A DNA stretch of 64,000 nt from Halocafeteria seosinensis (Eukaryota; Sar; Bigyra; Bicosoecida): NCBI GenBank assembly GCA_001687465.1, contig LVLI01000241.1, forward strand, positions 1 to 64,000, read 5' to 3'. Position numbers and translations under genes: made by a program. The notes beneath the pieces are model-generated. The model ran no database searches. It saw only the letters and a list, made by a program, of their open reading frames with translations, and was not told where the DNA came from. Below are positions 32,701 to 46,092 of the stretch, piece after piece (position 1 is the stretch's first letter; each line of letters starts with the position of its first letter).

Positions 32701-35700
32701 ACCATCTTCATCCGCCCAGAAAAGAAGCCCCAGACTCTTAGAGGAACCGTTCCCACGTGTCTCAAACGACAAGAATACAACGCGATCTACAGAAGTTCCC
32801 ACTTCGTTTGCTAATACAGCTCTCCATGCTAAAGAAAACTGTTCAGATAGAGCCCTCGTAAGGACCGTAAGCCTATAGAACGTTCCATCGAAATGACTGC
32901 AGTCCTCTCCCTTGTATCCCCGGAAACAACTGCACTGTCCATTCCACGGGTGGCATGACCCTTGCCCTGAGCAATCGTTAGGGCAAGGCAGCGGATCAGG
33001 AGACCGAACTTGGAGCAGACGGGAACTGTCGCCTTGGACATACCACTCCCCGATACCAGACACCGCTTGGACCATGACGTAGTATTCTGTGGCTGGCGAC
33101 AGTTCGGTTATGGTTGTATTGAAGGAGGTACTACGAGCACGTTCCTCCTCGGATACTACGTAATCTTTTGTCGCAATCCACTTCATGTTATTAGCACCAA
33201 TAAGCGAAAACCTCGGAGCGATTAGTTTCAACAAGCTCACCCGATATTGCTGTATTGGCAGTCCGCCATTATCCTCCGGAGCAGACCATAGAACAGCAAG
33301 AGCGACAGGAGAAGATGTCTCTTCGTCAATGGAAACGTTTCGGGGGGAAGAGGATGCACTGCCCAGCGTCGTCAACTCCTGGGAGGAGTTCGTAGATCCG
33401 GAAAGTGATCCTACTCGGGCTTCTATACGATACGGGGTTGCTACGGAGAGGTTACCAACGTGGATCTGGATAGGAGCGATCAAGTCTGTCGGGGCACTAC
33501 AGGAAGCAATTACGTGGGACTCGTCAGCGGGGCCGCAATTACGACCCATGATTCGATTCTCGCTGATATTCCCGTGAAAGACCACCATCTCGCGAGACCA
33601 CAGTGATTCGTTTTTGCCCGGACAGGCATCACCTCCACAACGATGCTCTCCCGAAGAATTTCGACTCGCACAGAGACACACTCGGATTGCCACCGTAACC
33701 ACGTTCAGGCTGCAACCGGTGCGGGGCGAAACTACCGAGACGTTTATTGCTAAAGCACTTGGATCCCAGGTCTTTCTTCCGTGGATTTGTGCTATAGCTG
33801 TACTAGCCTCAAGGTCATCTGCAGTCATCACGATTAACGTCTGGCTATTGCGTCCACGCCAGCCTCGCACTGGGAAGGAAGGTCGAGATGTATTGGAAAT
33901 CGAGCAATTGTGAAATGCTACACTGACTTCACTGGTTCCAGGGACATATCTATCAGCAGCTGTAATCGCTCTGGCACGAAAGCGATAGACCATATGCGGT
34001 TTCAGTTGCAGATCTAGCGTGGCAGCGTTCCGTGCAGACAATGATGTGGAGTGCCCCGGAGCGAACACGGTTGTGTTGAGACCCTTCAAAGAATACGACC
34101 TACCTTGCGAGACAGTGATATTCGGAACAGAATTAGACCAGCAATCTTCCCTGTGAACACAACTACCCTCCGAAGGTATAACTTCACCGAGGGCGAGATG
34201 GTGGCCTGGTTGAAAGCAACCTAACGTTGTCCAAGCGTACAAACCATCAGATGGCGAGGAGCGCCTGCTGCAACGCAGTTCTGAGCCAGTGTCTAGCTTC
34301 ATCGGCTTGCTGTTGTTCAACGAAAGGCAATTCCATGACGCCCCGCTGGAAAATGTGGTAGAAATAAGGTGGCTTAGATTAGACGCATAAATTGTGTCAG
34401 CGGTATTCAAGCCGGTCATGGGGGTACCGTACGCGGAGTTCTTCGCCGGTATCAGAGACGAAGCAGCCAACGATGCGCCTGCGTTGCTATCATAACCGTA
34501 CGTGTCTAGCAACCTTTCACAGTTGTTCTGTAATGGCCCATCGATACCAACATCCACTTCGTAGCAGAGAAGGGGGAGACCTCCAAGTTCTTCAGGCGAC
34601 TCTAACTCAATAACTGCCGAGGAGCGACCGGGACGGAGGGCAAAGCTCGGAGGGCTGCTAGACGCACTCGAAGTCGTAGAGGCAACAAACTTCCTAAATT
34701 CTCCATGGATCACATCGTGCTCACCGTTGGTAGAGTTCAGCAACTCCTCCAATGTAGCACCAGAACCTTCGCTGACGGCACTGCTAAAGACAGGAGAGAA
34801 TCGAGCCGAAAAAGCCACCTCTGCGAGCAGTGGACGGAACGTATGCGAAATTAGATCTGATGGAAGTACTGGCTCGTAGGCAAAGCTCGGAACGAGATGC
34901 ACCGATTTACCCTTCAGCGGTTCTAGAGAGGCTGACACTCTGGGGATGAACTCTGCTTGACGATACTCCTCGAAATCTGCAAAAGACTCAACAATATATC
35001 CGATGTTGATTCTTCCTGCTGCAAATTTAGGTGCTTTCCACTGTGCTACAACCTCCCCTGCAGCGGCTACATGTGTTCGTACATGAGAAGTGAAAGGGGT
35101 CGCATTGCTGCAGTTTAGCAGCAATGTTTTCGATTCTCTCTCTACCCATTTCTGCTCCCCCCTATTGTAAACGAAGTTGTTAAGTGAATACGAAAAACCT
35201 GAGGGAGGCTGAGGGAGTCTAAGGATTACTGATCTCTCAGTCGCTAGGTCGAATACGGTCTGACTATACAGATCAGTTAACGTTATGTTCTGAGATATCT
35301 CGTTCAAGGTCAGATTACCAATACTTCGATTGTTCCCCGGTATGTCCTCAAGAAAACTGTGGACCTCGGTTGGCACCATCGTTTCAACGCAGTTAGTGTT
35401 AGCGACATTCCGCGATAAGGATAGACGGATTGAGTGATCCACAGTTCTCAAGGAGCAAGCCAACGTTACCTTCACGTCAGTAAAACCTTTCCACTGCTCA
35501 GCGTCGACGACACTTACTGACACAGATGGATCAGGGGTAGGTCTATACACGATTTCTTGGATGGCTGCTAAGGTTAGGAGACCAGACTTAAACCGGGTTC
35601 TTCCGACAAATATGAATGCATCATCGTCGTTCCAGTTAAGCCAAACAGGTATATCACTCTCTCCAAGACAAATTTGCTTAGCAAGCGACAATACCTGCAC

Positions 35701-38700
35701 GTCGTTTGCAATCGAGTTCCGAAGTATATCTAGGCAAAGAGTCGACGAAGGTGAAGTTGAATATTGCTGAGGAAGGGTAATATTGAACGCGATGAAGTTG
35801 TCCTCGTTGATGAAAACGTCAACCGATGCCCCATCAGTGCTCTCCGTAATAGAAGGGAAGAGTTGGGGCAAAATCCCTACCACAAGTGTGAAATTATTCA
35901 AGCTTGAGTATCCTTCGACCACTAACGGGAGCACTTTACGACGCGTTGCTCGAATAGCGAGTAAATCCTTAGTTTCAAGCTTGTGACTCACAAGGTACGC
36001 ACATCGATCCGAACCAAAACAAGGAGGAAGAGTAATGGCAATGGAAATCCTTACAGGGGCATGCATCGGAAACGTCAGGTTGCTTAATGTGACAGTTGAC
36101 GGGCATGAGGAATAATAAACGATTTCCACAACCTCGGGGCTTATCCCGGATATCACAGCTTCTAAACATGCCAGTGTATCAAGCGATGAATTCACACCTA
36201 CATCACTGCGAGGGATTGTTCGAAACTCTTGCCCAGCAGTGAAATTTCCTCTTTCCTTATTGAAGAGTGGGAACACACGAACGCTTACAGATACAGCAGA
36301 TTCCCACCTTAGACGATCGTCTTGAAAGAACTGGCGTCGTTCGTAAATACCCTCGAGGGTCGGAGCAAGCCCTACTTCTTCCACTCTTGATAGTTGCTTC
36401 AAAGGGAATGACGTAATATGATGCTTCCCGTTTGACATCCTAATGGATATCGAGGCAACTGCGAGGGAGTACAAGGGAATGCTGCCTCCAGGAAACTGTT
36501 GCTGCTGCACTTTTTCAAGGTGAGACAAGGATGCTATCATAGAGTGGGTAAAGTTAAACACATGGGAAACACATCCATGCAGCGCAACATCAGTTTCTGT
36601 CAAAGATGTGACATCGGAGCTGATTCTCTTGCACGTCGAATCGTCTCCAAGCCCTCTCCGAATCATATCGTGTGCGTCAGGAAGTTCCAATTCGATAGTT
36701 AAGTCGTCTTCGATGGACCACGACGGAACAAACGCAGGCGATATAGAGATACGCGCTTCCGGACAAACTACTATAGCCTTCGTGATAGGAGCAAACGGAC
36801 CACCACGCTCAGAAACGCCGAGTGAAATGACATAGCATTTCAATTCGCCTGTCGTCAGTGGAAACAAAAACGTCGAATTTTGCGCTAGAACTTCTTCAGT
36901 GGATAGCCATTCCTCATATAGCGGAGTAGACCGGATGTATCCTTCATCTCGCACATCATCAAAGAGTGCTGCTGACGTGGAACCAACTTCCGTGGTGGTT
37001 TCGAACTTGTAGATTCCCACCACCAGAGTAGCATTATGAGGAAGCATGCTCTGATCATCTTCATTAAGGGATACAGTAAGTATCGAGCCACTAACATGAA
37101 GCTGAGGGGTGTACTCAAACACCGACACTATGCTAACAACAGGAACTTGTAGGCTATCGACATCGACTGCTCCGAAGTCGACGGCCCCACAGAGTTTGCC
37201 AAACGGTGCGGACAGGCTATCTAGCGATCGCGTGACATTATGGAGGTTCGAGTCACTGTGTGACAGGAGGAAGTCATTGGACTGACACACTGTAATGTTC
37301 CAGAACGCATAAGGCCGAATCCACCACGGCAGACTACTTCCCTCGACTAGATTGCCCGAGCTATACAGCCTGGGCGAATTAAAAGTGAATGCAAGTCCTG
37401 GTAGCGCTCCCGTATTGGTTTGAGTGTAGTTTCGGCATTCTTGTGCGCAAGTAAACGCACACGAACAATTGCAACAATGTCGAAGTAAAACATGACTCCG
37501 TAGCATCACAACGTAAGGAGGATAATCGGCAAAAACATTTGCCAACTTATTTCCAGCTCCTGAGAATACCTCCAGAACTCCCGATTCTTCAGTTTTGTCT
37601 TCTTCCTGAAATTCGACTGGCAGAGAGCGAGCGACTGTATTCTTGACAGCGGCATCCAAGGAAAGCACTGCAAAGCATGTTCCGCCGTCGAGGAGCCGTA
37701 AAGAAAATGGCACGCCGGTAGCAGTCACTATAGGTGCTACCATAGAAACACTATCGGAGTTGTATCCTTCCTTTGAGCAATTGAGAATCACCCTCCAATT
37801 GTTGATGAATCCTTTATCCCGAAGCGTAAGAAGCTCCAGAATAGCAACCCTCTCCGGAACATTGCCAAGGATTGCTTCACGACTTAAATTAGCGAGATTG
37901 CCTATGTGGATTGTCAAGTTACCCCCAGAATAAGCCAAATCAATTGGTGGATCCATAGTCTCGCCAATCCTAGACGCGAGGTCGACTACAGTACCGGAAC
38001 TAAAGTCCTTCGTGGGAATCAAGGCTCGCACTCTATTTCGCCCAAATGAGGTAGCAGTGACTACGCTTATGTAGCACTCGTACGCTTGAGAAGGATTCAA
38101 AGACGATAAGGTAATTTGATGGATTCTGAAAGAAACATTTCTAGTTTCTCCGTCCTCATCAACTTCAAAACTTCTCATTTCGATCTTGTCCGAATCTGCG
38201 CAATGTACTTGCCCTACGTGCTTCGCTGGTAGCCTTTTAGAAACTGTCTCATCAACTTCCCATGTACCAACTTTCGCCTCGACTGGAGAATCAGCCACAA
38301 CAACCTTTACTTCGCACGAATTGTCTATGCTAACATCGAGGGGAATGGCGAAGGACAATGATGCCGAGGTTAATCGAGGGTTAGGATGACTAATCGGAAG
38401 TACAGGGAAACTTGGCTCTCCCAGGGTCACCTCCATCCACTGACCCGCGGTCTCCACACACTCATCATTGTCTTTGGAGCAGCCGATTACTGCTACATAG
38501 TATCCTCGCCCTCCAACAAGGCTCGGGATGGAAGCTTGGAAGCGAGAAGTGCAATTCACAGGCCACTCCACAGAGCTGCAGTTCTCTGCTACCGGCGTCC
38601 GCACGGGGTTCCCATTTATTTCCTCTAACCTATTCTCCAATGATTCCCTCGTTGCCGCAGATAAATGAGCATGGTCGCGACCGGTCTCCTTAGCTACAAC

Positions 38701-41700
38701 AGTCTGGATACACATCTGTGGGGAACAACGCAATGTTCTATTTCCCAGCCAAAACGAATCTCGCAATGACTCTACATCCTCTTTTGCAGTGGCAAAAGCT
38801 ATCCAGAAACGTTCAGGCTTCACGCAATCAAACACAACATCCCATTGCAATATCGGAGAGAATGACAATTGTTGCACCTGATGCACCCCATATACTTGCA
38901 TACTGCACGGCTGCTGAGGTATATCCGATGGTTCAGTAGCAGACATTGAGCACATAGGGCCGTTAATAGGGATACCGATATCAGCATCTTCTACGGAAAA
39001 GTATATCCCAAGCCCATGCTGTGATCTCAGCGCTACACGTACAGAGTCTAAAGCCACAGACGTGTCTCCTGCAATACGAATAATATCCGGCAATGTATCG
39101 GAGGATAGATCCAAAACTTCAGGAACCCATGTTGCGTTCACCAACTTCCAAGCCTCTGAGCAAGCCCTCAAATGGGCGTGAGGAGCATATTCAAACGAAA
39201 ACTGTCCCCGGCCCGCTGAAATGAAGCATAATAATTGAGAATCAAGGTTGATAACGGCGAAACCTTCGAGAGGTATTGACTCATTCCACAAAGCCCCAGA
39301 ATCAAGTTTAATACCTCGGTGTAAGTGACAGGGTGGAACAGATTCGCTTACATGATATGTCACGTCTTGGGCCGCTAGAGCATAAAACGAGGACGGGCGA
39401 ACTTCGCACTCAATGGTAGCACCGCCATTGCTGTAGCTTGTCTCAGGTTCTGCCCACATGGAAACCCCAGTCAATGTTCCACCACCCATCGACAGGGGTT
39501 GATCGAACGCAATATAACGCATGCCTCTATTCACAAAGTACTTCGAAGCGGTGATGTGTCCTGGAGGGTGTGCTGAGCTTGTATAAAATCCTTGTACTGT
39601 TTCAGAAGGGGCACTAAATCCAAATCCATTGCGAGCGACAACATGGAAGAAGTAAACCGTCTCTGGCTTCAGTCCACTAACCGTGAGAGTAAACAATTTT
39701 CTTCCGCTCTCTGGAGGGAATATACAGAGAGCCCCGTCCTCCGCAGAGGGACTACCATGAGTCACGGAATGCATCTGAACAGCAGAACAGGGATTATCAC
39801 CGGAAAACGGTTCCTCCACCGTAGTGTATCGCGTGAAATTGATGCCATTGGAGCTATAAAACACTTCATAAGCAATTATTTCATCCGCACCGGCAAAAAC
39901 CGGGGACATCCACTCCAGTTGAAGAAGGTCACCGCGTTTTACCGATACAGCTACACTTTCCGGAGCATACGGGCTCTCCTCTGAAGTAACAATAAACTCG
40001 GCCCAATGTGAGGGTGAGGAGATGTTGACCCCTTCCTCATCATGAGCAATGGCACGAGTTTTGTACGATCCTCGCTGAAACTTCCCTGAAACTGTTACAG
40101 TGTGCCCTGCCCTTCGTACCAGACAAGAATCACTCACACGTAACGGCTGCGCAGTGCCACTCCTTACCACTTGTATCCCGATGCGTAAGTCTGTTATCTT
40201 CCAGCCCTGAAGATTGAACGGGAAACGAACGTGGATTAATAACCCATCAAAGCACGGTGTAATATCGACGACATGTAGTTCACCCACACCCCTCTTTCCG
40301 CGTGTAGCAGAACATGTCACGCTTTTGGACAGATGAGAGATCCACGTAGTACCAGAACGGACGGCACGACTCATAACGGAGAAGGTGTAGTTGAAACTTC
40401 CAACCAGATGCTCTACTACGAAGGCACTACCAGCCACGGCGGGAGAAACGACCTGAAAATTACTGTGGAAGCTGTCAGAAGCTAATTCCGGTATTGATGG
40501 CGGAACATTTGCGTTGCCAACGCATGCTACTGGATGCAGCCTTTCCGGTGCCTGTGCATCAACACACGCATCCGCACCTACGGACGGAAATGGTTTTCGA
40601 ACGAATACGATGTAATGCACATCTTCTGAGCCACCGGTTTCAAATGGCGGCTTCCAGGAAACAACCACCTCACCACCTTCATCCCCTTCTTGACAAGAGA
40701 CACTCCGCGGGGAAGAGGGGTTAGTTGGTCCCTCCGTTTCGAAGAAATCGACTTGAGAGGAAGGACTGTCACCCAAAGTGTTGCTTAGGAAAATGGTGAC
40801 AAAATAGCCGATCCTTGGGCGCAGATTAGTTACGACCGTTTCTTCAGGGAACAACGGTTGCACATAGTTCGTGCCTTCTTCAGCATATTCAACCTTATGC
40901 TCGGCGTCACAACTACTCCTGTCCACTAATGATCCAGCATTAGAACCAGGATTCTCCGGTAGAGGAAACGAGCTGTTATCGTTTTGGAAACGAAGTTGCG
41001 TTTTCGACAAACACACTACTATACTCAAACTTGGGTCACCCCCAGTTTCTTCTGGGGGATCCACGTCGATTACAGCCATCGAGGTTCCAACATCCATGCT
41101 TGGAGCCCCAGGTTGCGCAGGTCTTGTCTTGGGGGCAGTATTGAAGCTAAACTCTTCGACTGGTCCCCATTTTCCCACCGCTTTTACATTCTCCACGGCA
41201 AACTGTGCTTCGTACATCGTATCACCCACGAGCCGCCTTAACGTCACTAAGTAGAATGCCACAGTAGCATTGATACCCTTGCGGTCAACATGCTCGGAAA
41301 ACAACTTCTTCGCCTCCTCAGTTGACGCTTTTCTCAAATAATCACCTTCCAACGTAAAACTATCAGTCCAGTGGACCTCCCCATCCATACCTTTTAGCCT
41401 AGCGTGTAACAAATCGCTAATGGATAGCTTAGACTGAAGCCCGCACCAAACCGTTACAAACGAGCTGGAGACCATCTCCGTTTGCCCAATAGTTGGCCGA
41501 TCAGGTGTAGCAGGGGGAATACATGATGAATCATTGGAGTCCAAACTAAAGCCTTCCTTACAAATCCATAAGCACTTGAAAAAGTCGTCCACCCAACGAG
41601 CATTTTTCGGGGGTTCCTCCCCGATGCGACGCTTGAATACAGAGCAACGCTCACATTTGCTACCAAAGTATCCTTCATGGCAGCGATATGCACACGCTGA

Positions 41701-43570
41701 ATTAGGCACCCAGTCTGCCATAGATGGCTTCGCTACAATCGACTCACATGAGACGCACGTCTCCTCAAGTGCTCCTACAGAAAATTTGCCGGAAGCGCAC
41801 GAAGTACAGCCATACCCCGGGAGGGCCGTGCCCCCGCTGGAAACAGAGTAGCGACGCCTGTTGGGCAAGCATAGTGTCTTATAATAAACTCTACCACTTC
41901 CAGTGCCCGCGAGCAACTGGTCATTAATCGCAGATGGACTACCGACAAGAAGAATTTCGTTTTTGAAGACGAGGGTCAGCCCAAAATTCGAAGCATGCGG
42001 CGAAAACCTCGGACTCATCTGGTACACTGTATTCGGAAACGAGCTATTCGATGTTATTAGTTGAAGTCCATGCACAGCCGGTTGTCTCGGAGCAGAGCTG
42101 AAAACCGAGAACTGTTCTCCGTCCCCACTTGTCAAAGTCACTGAAGCCCCAAACCATCCTCCGGGGACCTGCCCAAACCACTGCCTCCTAAGGCAAATGA
42201 ACCCCACAGTATACTCTTGACAGGTATCTTCTCCAGCTCTATCGCCCTCAGCAAATCGAAAGATTAATACCATTCCTGCGTGAAGCGCTTCGTTATTCCC
42301 CAGAGGGGCGCCCACAGCAAGATGACCAGCTCTATATGCTATGCTATACCCGAATAGGGATCCGACCAGCTGTCGGTGTTTATCCTTCAGCAGCTGGTAA
42401 CTAGTATTCAGAACCTCGCAGATCATCCATTCTCCCTCCTGCACACAGAGTATAGCAACCATGTCCTTCTCAGGGAATCCGATAACCACGCGGGCCGTGT
42501 CCCCAGTACAGACGGGAATGTGCCCGGCAACTGCGTCAAAAATAGCCGCACTAAGCAAATTCACTGACATGCTCCTCTCGCGTTTGCTTTGGGGGTCGCT
42601 ATGAGAACAAACGAACTGTCCAGTGTCTGACAAGGTACGGTGGGAGTTAAACTTTTTTCCCTTCGTGAATTCTGTTCTTTCCAAGTCGGATAGTTCAAGG
42701 GTCGAGCTCACATTGGCTGCAGCCGTGCATTTTCCAGTTACCTCCTGTAACCGGAATATCCCCGCGAAACTGTGTGTTGCATTGTTCTGTGTGAATGCAA
42801 CGTCACCCGCCACAACAAGTAAGGAGTCATCAGCGCTTAGTGTCGCTGCTTTTACCCGATACCCCCGAACAAATGCCGATACTTGTGGTAATAAATTGGT
42901 TATATCGAAGGACCCAATTTTCTTCCAATGAGCAGATAACAAGTGTCGCGATTCACTCCCCAAAACTGGATCCCAGTATGGGTTGTTAAGATACTCCAGG
43001 ATAGACTCTCCACCGCCCACCACTTGTGCTCGGTATACATGCAGGCGGTGTGCAGACCAAAGGACAGAGTATTTGCCCCCAGAAGACACTTGGACGAATT
43101 CCTTTTCTTGAGCAATTTCATATGGCGCGTTCTCGTAAGGAATAGGGGAATGCGGTAAAAGGTCAAACCCATCCAGAGAGGTTAGTAGCCTGCGCATTTC
43201 AGAGGTTCCAACTAGTTGGGAGAAGTTGTTTCGTTCGGTCATATCAAACGGCATGAGAGTCAGGAGGGTCGAGCGAGACATGCCTAAGCCGAAGGAGGCT
43301 CCTTGTGAGTCCATAGAAAGCCCAACATGCGAAACATTTTCAGAGTTGGGGACTGCAACTATCCATAGCGAACTCATTCCTAATGCGAGCTTAGCTTAAC
43401 CTCATCAAATGAAAAGAGCACTTACACATAAAATAATCAGGCCCTATATCCGTCTCAGGTTGAACTGCGTTACTTGCATAAATATAAGCTAGTAGCACTA
43501 ACAGCGCCGTTCCTACTCGAGCAACTCCCGTCCTTGCGTAGCGTGCCCCTGCACGCATTGTTGCTACCAT
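29770..43570 (-). CDS. Giant single-span surface protein with degenerate RING domain
   Basis: A short signal-peptide exon (43570..43474) and one 13.6-kb exon (43379..29770) give about 4,568 residues. The junction is tentative (94-nt intron, frame kept); the stronger-looking donor nearer the exon would create a stop. Coordinates below count from MSSLW. Residues 270-500: FG-GAP-like repeats (FGYSIAYRAGHLAVGAPL). 510-620: Cys-rich segment. About 630-3460: many fibronectin-III-like repeats (LKPETVYFFHVVARNGFG; LSPATEYYVMVQAVSGIG). 3467-3497: EGF (GQCSCFRGYKGEDCSH). About 3600-3980: five or more PSI-like Cys repeats with CGWC. 3990-4230: CUB-like. About 4236-4260: transmembrane span with clustered Cys. 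4332-4376: RING-like domain with ITLQEYEEGD, LPCGHHFE and CPMC. Many N-glycosylation sequons support an extracellular ectodomain. Function is unknown; adhesion or sensing coupled to a cytosolic RING fold is inferred. Confidence 0.85.
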
Positions 43571-46092
43571 GACCCTCGACAAGCGAACAAGATACCTTGT
43601 GGCTGCTTAACGCATAGCTGCGCGTGGTATGCCATTCGTACACGGAAGTCTTCTGCGGACGAAATGGTGCATACACTAGAATCGGAAGAGGTAAACCATC
43701 CCGGCTTTCTATCCCTCTGTTTGTATTGCAAAACAGCTTCTCCAGTCACGGCAGAGTCCAACGGGACCAATGCGTATAGACAAAATTTAGTCGTGTCAGA
43801 AAACGGAGCAAAAAGTATGGTGTTGTCACCCAATCGCGTGTTTCTCTTGGAACAGAGTGACTGAGTCGCCTTCAACTACCACACAACACCTATCTATGAC
43901 TGCCCAAGAATTAAGACGGTCATCCCCGTGGAAAACACCTCATACAATTGGAAAGGACAAATCCACCAGTGTAAATGCATGCAAAATGGCGACGTTATGA
44001 CGTGGGGGATAGAGTGGGCGCTGGGTGTGCTTGAAGTTTGTGAGCTTGCCAGATCATTACCATTAGCTAACTTACTAAGCAGACGAAGATGCTGGGTTTG
44101 ATAACTGAATGCAGTATATTCATAGGTATAGTTGCCCCGCTCCAAGCGCTACGTCATGTGATAGGGAAGCCTGCCGAAAAAGAGGCTTACACTGTATAAG
44201 TTACCTCCGTCTCCTTGCCCAAGTACAGCTCCGATTCGGTTCGCGTGGGAATGCGAGGATCATGGTTGTCTGCGTATATGGGATGTGTGCGTTGGGGCTT
44301 GGTACTGGCATTGTACTCAGTGGCATAGAGTGTCTACGAAGGAAAATTGGTGGATGCTCAAGTCCACTTTGGTCGTATTTGCGAAGACAGTGTGTGCTTC
44401 ATTTGTATGTATACATGTGCTAGAAAGTCAAAAAAATATGTATCCTAATATAATGATAGGTTACAATGTCTCATGTATGAGGAATGCGTTGTTAACACTA
44501 CCTGTCTCTTCTGGTCTCTTGCCGCCTCTCGTGCGCCTTTCAGCAATGCACAGCCGCACACATACAACAATGACACAGATACATGTATCATAGATATATA
44601 TGAAACTAATGTTGAGTTTCATTCCATTGGCATTCATCAACATTTACTAAATTAATAAATTTGGCACACGATGGAGGAGGCGCATGTTCAATGCCTCCCA
44701 TGCCATTACTGATGCCACTTACGCAGGGAAAAGGCACATATGGAAGCAAAAAGGGGGAAGGCCAACGACAAAAAAGAAGATAAGGAGGGGCAGGGCGCGC
44801 TTCCCGCCACCTCCAACTACCTCGAGCACCGGTCCTCTGTCTCGTCGCGGGTCTCTACTTTGTCTCTACGACAGAAGAAGGGAGAGAGGTGTGGGGCAAA
44901 CGCAAGATGAGTGAACTTACACGGAAGTCCCGTTCAGGTTAAACTTTACACTTCGTCCTTAGGATGATGGTACAAGCTACGAAAGACTGGTCACTTAAAC
45001 TTCCCGCGCAGCCACGATTGCTCTGGCTGGGGTTGACCGCTCCACGCTGGGTCCGGGACCCTCTCTTACGATCTACGACAAACCACACACATCCGTGCCT
45101 CGCAATCCTACGGTGCGGAAACCAAGCAAAGCCAACAACCAAACAGGGTGATGTCACACAACACATTGAAGTAGTTTACATTACACATTGTTGAAGCGAA
45201 GACAGCGATGCGGAAAAGATCCGATAACCCGGGAGGCCGGCAACTCGAGGCACGGGGCAAAGCCAAAAATGTAGGCTGGCATGTAACAGGGGTTCTTCTA
45301 CATCTTGTGCTTGGGTGTTCGTCCTCGTATTTGCACCCCCCACATGTAGTTACCTGCCCAGCCTCATTGTTGTTGACTAACGACAGATTCACGGACTGGT
45401 TCATATGTTGGTGAACAACTGAGAGTGGTATGTTTGTGTTTCTGCCGACTGCAAACGATGCAACGAGAAAGTGAAGACGTTCAGTGCGCACTGCCCAGAT
45501 GTGGTACAAGGATGTTAACCAGATGCGGGACCCCTGTGGAAGACAAGGAATGTAATGCTGTGTTCATGTGAAGAGCAAAGTCCCTACCGATGTGTCCGAG
45601 ACTTCCGTACTGAAATCATTGCGTTCAGTCTCGTAGACTTCTGTTAATCGTCCCGCTTATCGCTGTATTGCATCGCTAATATCGCTACAAGTACCCCACC
45701 ATGGTATCTTCCGGTACATATTGGTTTGACATCTGTTTCGTCGCGGGGCTGCCATCGTGTCCTATTTATGAGCACCCCATACCGCGTACAAACAGTTGGG
45801 TATCCTTTTGTAGTCATAAAGTTGACTACACCTATCTCTTATGCCGAGTAACTTTCTGTCTTGGGTGAAGCTCGCCGGGCTTCCGAGTCATGACTCACGA
45901 CTCGGGGATGTCGAGCTGTCGCAATACCGTTTGGTGCATTTATTGCTGCCTTTGTAGGATTGTAATGCGGTGCACGATCTGTTCAAAAAATAAATACGTG
46001 TATGTTTGTTTATTGGTTCATATAGAACCAAAATTACTGACTCCATTAATACAACAGAGACTGAACTGGCTCCGTGCTGAACAGTGGCAGCA
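43571..46092. other. 2.5-kb region without a supported gene
   Basis: Only short frames occur, none with recognisable similarity or a credible splice pattern. It separates the divergently transcribed giant surface-protein gene and the NDR kinase gene, so it should hold both promoters and leaders. A block at about 44570-44660 is AT-rich with short direct runs. A missed RNA gene or a short lineage-specific gene cannot be excluded. Confidence 0.4.

Noticed and set aside
43564-43875. Further upstream exon of the giant gene
   Set aside because: The frame opens without ATG support and lacks a splice pattern that would join the signal peptide; not needed.
45108-45509. 133-codon minus-strand frame in the kinase upstream region
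   Set aside because: No similarity, no splice partners, and composition like the surrounding non-coding sequence.
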